Source of the DNA: Urechis unicinctus
Lineage: Eukaryota; Annelida; Polychaeta; Xenopneusta; Urechidae
Length of the DNA: 64,000 nt
Direction: 5' to 3'
Assembly: GCA_034190875.2 (NCBI GenBank)
Contig: CM067346.1
Span: 42,081,058 to 42,145,057, forward strand
Shown: positions 54,001 through 63,551 of the stretch, one piece after another
Numbering within the stretch: the first letter of the stretch is position 1
How the letters are laid out: every line of letters starts with the position of its first letter
Position numbers and translations under genes: made by a program
The notes under the pieces: generated by a model
What the model was told of the DNA's origin: nothing
What the model saw: only the letters and a program-made list of their open reading frames with translations
Databases searched by the model: none

Positions 54001-55137
54001 CGTCCTCGTGATAGGTAGAATACAAAAATGTCTTCAAGATAATTTACTTTCTCTCATGCTTTCTATTTCCTGAGATATTCGCGTTTGTCATTGGTTTAAC
54101 GGCACAAATGACAACTTGCGAAAGCCAAATGATTACTAGTAAAAATAGTAAGTTCTGAGAGCTGACATTAACCAGGTGACTGGCGAATTCTGGAAATTAT
54201 AACATTGACGGCCGTTTTTCAGCCAAAAGAGTGTCAAAACTCATCCGTCCAAAATAATTGAAATAAAATGGAATTTGCCACAGCTTCCCTATATTGACGA
54301 TAACCTTTGGTTATTCATCGATCATCACCACAAAGTAATGCAACGAGGCTAATGTACGTCCATAACACGACATTTAATCTCGATGCAACGCAAATAGAAG
54401 ACAAATTCTAAATTATAGTAATCAAAAATGGTGTATATAACTGTGTTTTATGTTATACATCGATGTATTGAATATGGGGCTGTAGCGATTTGCTCATTTA
54501 ACCCTCGCCCTGAAACGTGTTTGTCCATGCGATAGATTGGCCTTTCATGGCGCAGTCAAATGCTTCATTCATAGTATGTGCGCCCGTGAATAACTAATCT
54601 TTCAATGACACATTAGTTAATATAACATTTGTGACAGTCCCTAGATCAAAACATATATGGCCAGTGCATGCCGATGGATCCTTGTTGATCTACAATGATT
54701 TAAAGCGTATGCTTATTCATGGTATTATTTGGACTACCCTATTCTTGTCAGTAAGGAACTGAGGAACGGTTGCCCTGGCTTGTCTTGAATTTAAAAAAAG
54801 ATTACAACTGCCATGATCATAACAATTATCATAAATTATAAAATTTCTATTGATACATAGGATTCAGCATAAGAATGTACGCGACAGAACGTATACCACT
54901 ACCCAAGTAACGTCTATGAAATACGATTGACCCCAGGAGTGGCAGTGACTCACACCTGACACTGGTCCTTAATGCTGGTTGATTTTATGCTATGTAATTA
55001 TAATTGAAAAGAAACAAACTCCATCGGAAGTGAATCGACCTCGTCGGACTTTCGGATTACCCGATGCAACAGCTCACTGGTGGCCCTAACGCAACCCTTG
55101 TGTCATTTCCGTCACGATACCTTTGTGTACGGTCATT
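51090..55137 (+). repeat. Unit D, copy D1
   Basis: The copy is collinear with D0 from its first base after the gap. From 51,326 onward it is nearly identical to D2. Differences from D2 include a 53-bp deletion near 52,297 and loss of about 271 bp at its right end, where host-like sequence (GTACGGTCATT) is joined directly to the viral tip. Confidence 0.88.
51369..51767 (+). other. 132-codon open frame in D1, unrecognised
   Basis: The frame (first ATG at 51,372, start MDNEDYNPWAVPIKCQRIY) contains a basic C-terminal half with LRSIWGETNSLSLAFQRL. D2 carries the identical frame at 56,505-56,903. D0 keeps about 105 codons in frame before a 4-bp deletion, and D3 has lost it. Most D0/D1 differences change the amino acid, which argues against purifying selection. 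It is probably a chance frame or an old pseudogene. Confidence 0.2.
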
Positions 55138-55422
55138 ATAGGGAGTAGCGGTTCTGGCACACCAGTCTCATATGATTATGACACACCTATCTCATATGGT
55201 GCAACCCAGAAAACACACACACACAGGCTGACTCACATGTGCGAGCGGTACTGGCACACCTGTCTCATATGATTATGACACACCTATCTCATATGGTGCA
55301 ACCCAGAAAAACACACATATACAGGGTGACTCACATGAGCCAGCGAACCGCCCCCCCCACCATATGCGCCCAGCCCTTCCAGCCCCTATGGTATAGGCCC
55401 ACTAAAGAGGGCGACAGCAATG
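55138..55422 (-). repeat. Terminal region of viral element, truncated copy
   Basis: This is the same tip sequence as at 60,603-60,894: two direct repeats starting AGCGGTTCTGGCACACC (55,147-55,243) and AGCGGTACTGGCACACC (55,244-55,341), then a C-run. A few bases around GAACCGC differ from the other copy, including loss of the CTCGCAC stretch. Confidence 0.75.
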
Positions 55423-55695
55423 TCAACCATCTACAACAGGACTCTGAGGAATAAGCTCTTCTAAACGACTCACGCGCTCCAAAAGGTCCTCATACTTCGA
55501 TTCCAATTCCCTCACCTTCTCCTCTACACCAGGACCCTGAGGAATAAGCTCTTCTAAACGACTCACGCGCTCCAAAAGGTCCTCATACTTTGATTCCAAA
55601 TCCCTCACATCATTCTCAAGGTCCACCTTCTCCTCCCATATATGTTCCACATCTGCTTGCAGCTCGGCCACCCCAATATGTTCATCGGTGCTCAT
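55423..55695 (-). CDS. Coiled-coil protein with 31-residue tandem repeat (duplicate copy)
   Basis: 90 codons, encoding the same protein as 60,895-61,167. Residues 33-53 and 64-84 are the same 21-residue segment (starting LESKYEDLLERVSRL), strongly charged with heptad-spaced hydrophobics typical of a coiled coil. It starts 24 bases downstream of the end of the truncated pol fragment, in the same orientation. Because its upstream gene is cut off at 56,463, any shared transcript start has been lost, so this copy is probably silent. Function is unknown. Confidence 0.55.
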   Translation of the reverse strand: MSTDEHIGVAELQADVEHIWEEKVDLENDVRDLESKYEDLLERVSRLEELIPQGPGVEEKVRELESKYEDLLERVSRLEELIPQSPVVDG

Positions 55696-55718
55696 TCTAT
55701 ACCTCAGCCCTCATATGT

Positions 55719-56463
55719 TCAACATATCGACTCGTGCCCATAGGCCAGAGTGTCTACACTACCTGGAGCTATCCACCGCTTTGAGTCAAATGGGGAGAGA
55801 GACACCTTGTTAACGTGGAGCCCATATATTTTATGGCAGTCACTCCTGAGCATGTTCATTCCGTGGCGAAACTGCTTCTGGTCGAACAGTGACTCCACGT
55901 ACTGAGCGTGTCGTAGATGCTTCTTCACCACCACCTTCTTCACACCCTTAGCTCTTTTTATCTCGCCCTCATCAGACATCAGGATAGAGTACATCTTAGG
56001 GCGCAAACCAACGTACTCCTTGATGGGCACGCCAGCGCACTCATCCTTCATCTTACCCAGAACCTTTTTGTTTTTGTCACTGTGTAGGGCATGAGAAGGG
56101 TCAAAGTTACTAGTGTCAAAGAGATGCCCATCCCTCCCTCATATCAGCATAGACGTCAGTGGTACGGATCTCAAGCAGCAGCGAGTCTGTGTCTGTGTAA
56201 AGCAGGTTAATATTACTGTCATATCTAGCCTTCATGGTATTGTAGTAAAAGTCATACATCAAGTGCTTGGAGAGGTCCAGAATGCACATGCCAACGTAGA
56301 CCGGGCGGTTCAGCACTAAGCGAGTCTTGTGCATATGCAGGGCAGCTAGATCATCGTCAAACACTTTTTGTCGAGCATAGGCGGGGCTGGCAACAAGCCC
56401 ACGTATTTTTTCTTTTTCCGATGAGCGCACAATCTTAACGTCGACTCGCCTCCGGAGATTCTC
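55719..56463 (-). pseudogene. 3' fragment of Polinton/adintovirus-type DNA polymerase
   Basis: This segment corresponds to codons from about residue 524 to the end of the long pol frame at 61,191-63,503. It retains the motif C region (LLYTDTDSLLLEI) and the C-terminal KEYVGLRPKMYS region. An extra C in a C-run at about 56,131-56,138 shifts the frame just after motif C, and the 5' two thirds, including exonuclease motifs and motifs A and B, are absent. The 5' edge is the duplication junction where unit D2 starts. It cannot encode an active polymerase. Confidence 0.92.
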
Positions 56464-59400
56464 GCTTTCTACGTCACTTTCAATAATGAGGTGATTTCAC
56501 GACCGTGATGGACAACGAAGATTATAATCCTTGGGCAGTTCCTATTAAGTGCCAGCGTATATATGTCACAAACAGCTTGCACATACAGGGCTGCAAAACC
56601 CATGCCACAATACCGTTGAGCCACAAAGTCGGTGCGTCTCCTTTCAGAGGTGGGACTGTTATTTTACTAAAAACGGGATCATTCTTGTCACGAGTAAAAA
56701 GTCAGGTTTTCATACCGAATCGACATCGATTTAGTTTTCAGTGTGAGAAAATAAAATTAAGAAGCATTTGGGGCGAAACAAACAGTCTGTCATTAGCATT
56801 CCAACGGCTCATTCGCACTTGGAAGGCGTTACATATCACGGAACAACATACCCTTACCCCACATCGAACGATACACGTAGTTGTAATTAAATGTCCTGTT
56901 TAATTAATAACCTGCGCAGAATTGAGAGTTATCCATCATTCACCGTCAAATTATGCAGAGCTTGGTCAATGAATTGTTTGAGAAACACAACAACCCTTTT
57001 GAGAACCCCGAATTTATCGGGATCTGTGGTTTCCATATGACTTGAACTAATTCGAAAAGCGTAGCAGTTCACTCTACCTTGTGCAGGCACTAAATAACTC
57101 ACAGTTAAGCGCAATATGAGGACTGGATAATCTGATTTTCTACAGGCAAGGGAATTAACTTCTCACTTGAGGTCAAACTGCAAATAGCACAAGCATTGGT
57201 GAGTTGTAATCCAAGTTCAACAACGACATCGTTCCACGGTAAAGCATCGCTCACTACTAACGTATCGCTCCATCCACGTCCGTTTTAAATCCACGTCACT
57301 TCTCAACAGTGCAACTATCTTCTTTATATGGTTTCCTTTATATGTGCGTTGTTTAAAACATCAACAGAAGTGTTTATCATGGTTGAGTTATCGCTGTTAC
57401 ACGCCATTGCCACCTTTCTGACGAGACGACCCACTGCCTAACAGCAATAGACAATAAAATATGAGTCATTTGAATATTAAATAACATTCATAAAGTAAGC
57501 AGAGATATAAATAGCAATTGCCATCCTTAAGCGATGCGCTGATTACTCATAGATGCGCCATATAAAGTAATCTACAGCGGTCAAAAAGTGTTGCTTCTCT
57601 TGAAAGTCGCAGTTACATCACTGGCCTGAGATTCCAATATGTATGTAATGTTCATCATTGTGCGAGGAATACCTGGTGTGTTTTATAGCATCCCATTGTT
57701 GTTTGAGCAGAGGCTAATTGCAGCAATCCTGATCCGTTATCTATTATATAAGCACACTACCACTAAACAACTTGTGTCATTTTAAGCCCAGAGCTTAAAT
57801 CTGCTCTACGTTGCTTGTACATGCCACTGCAAGGACGTTTGGTGTGCAACGTCTTTGGTCCACCGCAGTGCCACTCACTACGCTTCGCCTGCTCTTCATT
57901 TGTCTAACATATGGCCCCTCTTTACAAATACTTAGATATCTCTTCCCATGTATTGTGTGGTGATCGTTAGCACAAATAAAGACGAACCTGGAACATGAGC
58001 ACATTCTCGGGAAATGCAAAGGAGTATATGAGGACACTTTATTGTAGTGAAAAAGACGCCCGTGATATTTTGCCATTTTATTAGATCACATTTTAAATGA
58101 CGGTGCGTGAGCGAAAACAAAATTTGATCTTTCATTGTCATTTATATATTGCAATCTACAACGCATAATCATGTAGCACGTACAAGATACGTCCATGGCA
58201 ACGTCAATTCATCCAGTTATTGCAAGTCGCCACTCAAGTCGCCTAAGTATACTCTTAACCTGTAAAAATTTGGTACGATGTAGTTGTGGCGTACTCATCC
58301 GGTTACAACCGATCCTTAATACAATTTTACACATCAAAAGCAATAAATCACCATTAAAAAACTTTTTCATCATCTTCTTCATTTATTTAGCGATGTAAAT
58401 CAGCCTTTATATTGCACGTAATGTGGTATACTAAAGGTCTCCTGTTATAAAATCATTACGACCTAAAACACCATGGCTTCCTTAAGCAACTTCTTGTTCT
58501 TCGAAATTTAGCGACCTCGTGCTGGCAAAGCACGTGAACCATAGCTCTTCAGGGTTAATACTTGTTCATGGTAATATGCACCCCTGCCACAGCTCGTTTT
58601 TGTGAGCGGATAACCGGAGGGGCATGTCCACGCTAAAACTCTAATTGACGTCCCCTGGCAACCCTATAATGTAGATACAGCGTAAAATTGCAAGTACTTG
58701 TTTTAGGACTTACCTGAGTTAACATACCGAAACGAATTGGCCACTCATACACCTTTATATGTGTAAATTGATGAAGACGAAACAAAGTGAATCAAAGTGT
58801 TGCCTTTTCTATGTGCTTCTACACTGTAGTGATTCGCCGATTCAAATGTGGATGAATACGATAGCAATATGCTCTGAGTGGGCTGATAGTCCTCCCATTA
58901 CGGCTGTGGACACCAACTTGCAACTTGAGCAGTCGAAATGAACGGTTTGAAATGAACGAACATTCTTGTAATCCCCACTGTGTGTTTCTATTACAAAACG
59001 ACGCTGTTTTGATCCATTCCGTTTACAGGACATGCTAAAAACTCATCCTAAAATGTGACTGAAAAATGCTTAGGTACAAGTACGAAGCACTGACGTCTTT
59101 GCTTGGGTGGAGCGTATTGGATGGATAACGTGCAACAAATCTCAATAGTAAACAACATGGCAGACACAACCGGTAAACAATGAGTTGTTGGCACCGTCCT
59201 CGTGATAGGTAGAATACAAAAATGTCTTCAAGATAATTTACTTTCTCTCATGCTTTCTATTTCCTGAGATATTCGCGTTTGTCATTGGTTTAACGGCACA
59301 AATGACAACTTGCGAAAGCCAAATGATTACTAGTAAAAATAGTAAGTTCTGAGAGCTGACATTAACCAGGTGACTGGCGAATTCTGGAAATTATAACATT

Positions 59401-60575
59401 GACGGCCGTTTTTCAGCCAAAAGAGTGTCAAAACTCATCCGTCCAAAATAATTGAAATAAAATGGAATTTGCCACAGCTTCCCTATATTGACGATAACCT
59501 TTGGTTATTCATCGATCATCACCACAAAGTAATGCAACGAGGCTAATGTACGTCCATAACACGACATTTAATCTCGATGCAACGCAAATAGAAGACAAAT
59601 TCTAAATTATAGTAATCAAAAATGGTGTATATAACTGTGTTTTATGTTATACATCGATGTATTGAATATGGGGCTGTAGCGATTTGCTCATTTAACCCTC
59701 GCCCTGAAACGTGTTTGTCCATGCGATAGATTGGCCTTTCATGGCGCAGTCAAATGCTTCATTCATAGTATGTGCGCCCGTGAATAACTAATCTTTCAAT
59801 GACACATTAGTTAATATAACATTTGTGACAGTCCCTAGATCAAAACATATATGGCCAGTGCATGCCGATGGATCCTTGTTGATCTACAATGATTTAAAGC
59901 GTATGCTTATTCATGGTATTATTTGGACTACCCTATTCTTGTCAGTAAGGAACTGAGGAACGGTTGCCCTGGCTTGTCTTGAATTTTAAAAAAAGATTAC
60001 AACTGCCATGATCATAACAATTATCATAAATTATAAAATTTCTATTGATACATAGGATTCAGCATAAGAATGTACGCGACAGAACGTATACCACTACCCA
60101 AGTAACGTCTATGAAATACGATTGACCCCAGGAGTGGCAGTGACTCACACCTGACACTGGTCCTTAATGCTGGTTGATTTTATGCTATGTAATTATAAAT
60201 TGAAAAGAAACAAACTCCATCGGAAGTGAATCGACCTCGTCGGACTTTCGGATTACCCGATGCAACAGCTCACTGGTGGCCCTAACGCAACCCTTGTGTC
60301 ATTTCCGTCACGATACCTTTGTGTACGGTCATTTTGATGTTGCGCTTGATTATCACGAATTCAAGTATTGATGATGCGGACAAGCTATGTGGTCGTTCAC
60401 TTGCTTGTCTTTGCCAAATACTTTTAAGTTAAGAGGTATATTTGACCCTGAGTTAAGCCGTCCGTTGTCCATCGCTTTAGGCTATATAAAGGCGAATTAT
60501 AAGCAAACGATGTACTCTAGTGTCCTTGGGGAGAATGCAACTATGCTGTAGTCTTTTGGGACGCGTCACAGGCCA
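56462..60575 (+). repeat. Unit D, copy D2 (carries the viral insertion)
   Basis: A near-identical repeat of D1. It retains two stretches missing in D1: 53 bp near 57,431-57,489 and about 271 bp at 60,334-60,605. Both have homologues in D0, so D1 lost them and D2 is closer to the original. Homology with D0 ends around GACGC-GTCACAGG (about 60,575), shortly before the tip of the viral element. Confidence 0.88.
56505..56903 (+). other. 132-codon open frame in D2, unrecognised
   Basis: Identical to the frame at 51,369-51,767 in D1. The identity reflects recent duplication and gives no independent support for coding. Confidence 0.2.
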
Positions 60576-60894
60576 TATATTGAACTTGCAAATTAAGTAG
60601 TATAGGGAGTAGCGGTTCTGGCACACCAGTCTCATATGATTATGACACACCTATCTCATATGGTGCAACCCAGAAAACACACACACACAGGCTGACTCAC
60701 ATGTGCGAGCGGTACTGGCACACCTGTCTCATATGATTATGACACACCTATCTCATATGGTGCAACCCAGAAAACACACATATACAGGGTGACTCACATG
60801 AGCCAGCGAACCGCTCGCACCTCCCCCCCCACCACATGAGCCCAGCCCTTCCAGCCCCTATGGTATAGGCCCACTAAAGAGGGCGACAGCAATG
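60576..60894 (-). repeat. Terminal region of Polinton/adintovirus-like element
   Basis: The tip, reading outward to inward on the plus strand, begins near TATAGGGAGTAGCGG (60,601). Two 97-bp direct repeats follow (60,611-60,707 and 60,708-60,804), each containing two CTCATATG words and GTGCAACCCAGAAAACACAC. AGTAGCGGTTCTGG (60,608-60,621) is partly complementary to CCAGCGAACCGCTCG (60,803-60,817), so the ends of the repeat pair can fold together. A C-run and a short spacer lead to the coiled-coil ORF. Polintons have terminal inverted repeats; the opposite end is outside the window, so neither the inverted repeat nor a target-site duplication can be confirmed. Confidence 0.65.
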
Positions 60895-61167
60895 TCAACC
60901 ATCTACTACAGGACTCTGAGGAATAAGCTCTTCTAAACGACTCACGCGCTCCAAAAGGTCCTCATACTTCGATTCCAATTCCCTCACCTTCTCCTCTACA
61001 CCAGGACCCTGAGGAATAAGCTCTTCTAAACGACTCACGCGCTCCAAAAGGTCCTCATACTTTGATTCCAAATCCCTCACATCATTCTCAAGGTCCACCT
61101 TCTCCTCCCATATATGTTCCACATCTGCTTGCAGCTCGGCCACCCCAATATGTTCATCGGTGCTCAT
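60895..61167 (-). CDS. Small coiled-coil protein with 31-residue tandem repeat, viral element ORF
   Basis: 90 codons starting ATG at 61,167, with 23 bases between the pol stop and this ATG and the same orientation, so it is the last gene before the element tip. The protein is highly acidic and basic: residues 10-50 and 57-83 have leucine, valine and isoleucine at heptad-like spacing, predicting a coiled coil. Residues 33-53 and 64-84 are the same segment (starting LESKYEDLLERVSRL), separated by a short GPG-containing turn. The DNA repeat has a 93-bp period with a few synonymous-looking differences. There is no membrane segment or signal peptide. I know of no named family that it matches. A structural or oligomerisation role is possible but is inference from the coiled coil only. 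Confidence 0.65.
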   Translation of the reverse strand: MSTDEHIGVAELQADVEHIWEEKVDLENDVRDLESKYEDLLERVSRLEELIPQGPGVEEKVRELESKYEDLLERVSRLEELIPQSPVVDG

Positions 61168-61190
61168 TCTATACCTCAGCCATCATATGT

Positions 61191-63503
61191 TCAACATATC
61201 GACTCGTGCCCATAGGCCAGAGTGTCTACACCACCTGGAGCTATCCACCGCTTTGAGTCAAATGGGGAGAGAGACACCTTGTTAACGTGGAGCCCATATA
61301 TTTTATGGCAGTCACTCCTGAGCATGTTCATTCCGTGGCGAAACTGCTTCTGGTCGAACAGTGACTCCACGTACTGAGCGTGTCGTAGATGCTTCTTCAC
61401 CACCACCTTCTTCACACCCTTAGCTCTTTTTATCTCGCCCTCATCAGACATCAGGATAGAGTACATCTTAGGGCGCAAACCAACGTACTCCTTGATGGGC
61501 ACGCCAGCGCACTCATCCTTCATCTTACCCAGAACCTTTTTGTTTTTGTCACTGTGTAGGGCATGAGAAGGGTCAAAGTTACTAGTGTCAAAGAGATGCC
61601 CATCCTCCCTCATATCAGCATAGACGTCAGTGGTACGGATCTCAAGCAGCAGCGAGTCTGTGTCTGTGTAAAGCAGGTTTATATTACTGTCATATCTAGC
61701 CTTCATGGTATTGTAGTAAAAGTCATACATCAAGTGCTTGGAGAGGTCCAGAATGCACATGCCAACGTAGACCGGGCGGTTCAGCACTAAGCGAGTCTTG
61801 TGCACATGCAGGGCAGCTAGATCATCGTCAAACACTTTTTGTCGAGCATAGGCGGGGCTGGCAACAAGCCCACGTATTTTTTCTTTTTCCGATGAGCGCA
61901 CAATCTTAACGTCGACTCGCCTCCGGAGATTCTCCATCGTTTTACCAAAGACGGAGTTATTCATAAGTTTATAGATATCCTTCTCAAAGTCGCTGTTGGC
62001 GGCCTTGCGCAGATCTGTATTCATCCTTATGTAAGGCTCCATCCATGGACTCTGGTCAAAGACAAGCGCACGATGAATCTTGGTGAGTCTCAACCCCAAA
62101 GACAGATATAGCTTGAGGTTCCTATAGTGCACCACATACTTCTCCTTGTTCCGCAGGTTAGGCACCAGCTTTTCAACTCCATTTCCGGTGCTCCCCAATG
62201 CACCTAGGAGATCTTTCTGGTAGTCTGACAACCACTCATTTTGTACAAGAAGCCGCTCCGGCGCTAGGGGGTAATCGTTGTGTTCGTCATGAAGCGCAGC
62301 AGGATACTCCAAGTCAACCTCAAGTATATACCCCGTTTCAGCATCATCGGGATGGTCCTGGATCTCTAGGTTCTCAGGCCGTTCCACCCACTCAATACCC
62401 GAAGTAGGTATGGCTTGGCTCATCGCCCACCCATACAGGTTGTTGGCATCGAGGTACTGGATATAGCTCGCTGGCTTATCCTGCTCAAAGCCCTCCACGT
62501 ATGGGTTGTTCGCTTTAGCGTAGCGATGTGATACCATGCTTATCCCACCGCGCAGCCCCTTCTCAATAAACAGGTGCTTGTCATAATCGTTGAGAAGCTC
62601 GAGTTCCACCCCTGTGCTCTTAAGAAGCGCATCCCACGACAAACCGGGGCTGGTATAGTAGTGGGCCGGATCCAACCCGTATTGCTTAAGACAGGTTTTG
62701 CGGAATGTTTCAAACACATCGGCCAGGAGCAGTACATCCGTGCGTAAGTAAAGGTCATGGTAGTCCCCCATGTTTTTACAACCGAACGCGTTCCAGACTT
62801 TCTGGGCGTGTTCATAGTCTGCAGCAGATATACCCTGTTCAGAGAGCTTGCTGTAGAAATCATGGATCGGCGGCAGTGGAGGATCAAACTTATCCCAGCC
62901 ATCCATGAACTCATAGGGATACACTCCCTTACGCAGCAGCAAGCGCTGCTTCATCTTGTCTGGCTCGTGTTCCTCCGTCACAGCAAAGGCATCTGGGTTG
63001 TTAGCAGACACAAGCTTGTCGAGCGAGGCCAGGAGGAACTGTGCATTGTCAATGAAACGCAACTGTCCGACCGACAGGGAGATATACTTCTCCATGTTAT
63101 TTGGGATGCAGTTGATATTGCCCTCCACTTTGCTTATACCCTGCATCAAGAGATGGGAGTCGTAGCCCCGCAGGTTATGGAACACCACAGGGATGGGTGT
63201 TGTCTTGGGACTCAGCCAAAGTTTCAGGTTACACACGTTATGGGCTGGCCCTCTGTACAAGCCTGTTATATGGCAGTGATCGCGAACAGAGTCACAGCCC
63301 AGTTTTTTCTTGCACACATGACAGTGAGTTGCAGCCTTATGTGCCCTTCTATCCTCCCGAGTCATCCGCATAGGGACAGGCTTGGACAGAACTGCTTTGA
63401 TCTTTTGCTCCTCCTGCTGCAGAGCCTGTAAGAACTTCTCCACAACATCGCTTCCTCTATAAACCACAGGGGGTTCTGTCTGCCCATCACATCGGACAAC
63501 CAC
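61191..63503 (-). CDS. polB: Protein-primed family B DNA polymerase, Polinton/Maverick-adintovirus type (C-terminal 770 codons open)
   Basis: This is the replicative polymerase of a Polinton/adintovirus-like element, expected to copy linear DNA from a protein primer. In the 770-codon frame: a Cys/His cluster at residues 61-91 (CHVC, then DHCHITG, then CNLKL) resembling an endonuclease VII-like zinc motif often found in this subfamily; exonuclease motif II FHNLRGYDSHLL (108-119); exonuclease III-like YLRTDVLLLADVF (252-264); GLSWDALLK (287-295); RGGIS (318-322); motif A YLDANNLYGWAMSQ (350-363); motif B KLMNNSVFGKT (512-522); motif C YTDTDS (612-617); and KEYVGLRPKMYS (671-682). All polymerase-site carboxylates seem present. 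The frame start at 63,503 is not the true start: coding continues upstream in the same frame beyond a stop at 63,552-63,554. GC content is clearly higher than in the flanks. The coiled-coil ORF lies just downstream. Lineage within Polintons, adintoviruses or relatives cannot be settled without the capsid and integrase genes. Confidence 0.93.
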   Translation of the reverse strand: MVVRCDGQTEPPVVYRGSDVVEKFLQALQQEEQKIKAVLSKPVPMRMTREDRRAHKAATHCHVCKKKLGCDSVRDHCHITGLYRGPAHNVCNLKLWLSPKTTPIPVVFHNLRGYDSHLLMQGISKVEGNINCIPNNMEKYISLSVGQLRFIDNAQFLLASLDKLVSANNPDAFAVTEEHEPDKMKQRLLLRKGVYPYEFMDGWDKFDPPLPPIHDFYSKLSEQGISAADYEHAQKVWNAFGCKNMGDYHDLYLRTDVLLLADVFETFRKTCLKQYGLDPAHYYTSPGLSWDALLKSTGVELELLNDYDKHLFIEKGLRGGISMVSHRYAKANNPYVEGFEQDKPASYIQYLDANNLYGWAMSQAIPTSGIEWVERPENLEIQDHPDDAETGYILEVDLEYPAALHDEHNDYPLAPERLLVQNEWLSDYQKDLLGALGSTGNGVEKLVPNLRNKEKYVVHYRNLKLYLSLGLRLTKIHRALVFDQSPWMEPYIRMNTDLRKAANSDFEKDIYKLMNNSVFGKTMENLRRRVDVKIVRSSEKEKIRGLVASPAYARQKVFDDDLAALHVHKTRLVLNRPVYVGMCILDLSKHLMYDFYYNTMKARYDSNINLLYTDTDSLLLEIRTTDVYADMREDGHLFDTSNFDPSHALHSDKNKKVLGKMKDECAGVPIKEYVGLRPKMYSILMSDEGEIKRAKGVKKVVVKKHLRHAQYVESLFDQKQFRHGMNMLRSDCHKIYGLHVNKVSLSPFDSKRWIAPGGVDTLAYGHESIC

Positions 63504-63551
63504 ATAGCCGTAACCACATGGCTCATGCTCCTGCGTTCTCTGCGTGTTGCT

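Larger units (their letters stand above)
51326..56461 (+). repeat. Left member of tandem duplication covering D and the viral tip
   Basis: This block is repeated directly from 56,462. The junction joins codons of pol (GAGATTC) to TCGCTTTCTACG of unit D, sharing only TC (56,462-56,463), so a microhomology-mediated event is likely. The offset is 5,136 bp at the left and 5,472 bp at the right because of two larger indels. Apart from these the copies differ at few positions, which makes the event very recent, or an assembly artefact from two haplotypes. Confidence 0.85.

Noticed and set aside
55239..55454. 71-codon plus-strand frame in the element tip
   Set aside because: It comes from the repeated CTCATATG/ACACAC words of the terminal repeats and is not preserved in the other copy.
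60611..60804. CRISPR-like spaced repeats
   Set aside because: There are only two long repeats without regular unique spacers, in a eukaryotic context. They are the terminal repeats of a viral element.
62540..62914. 124-codon minus-strand frame
   Set aside because: It lies inside pol in another frame and shows no independent features.
62757..63431. 224-codon plus-strand frame
   Set aside because: It is the antisense shadow of the polymerase gene, which has unmistakable motifs on the minus strand.
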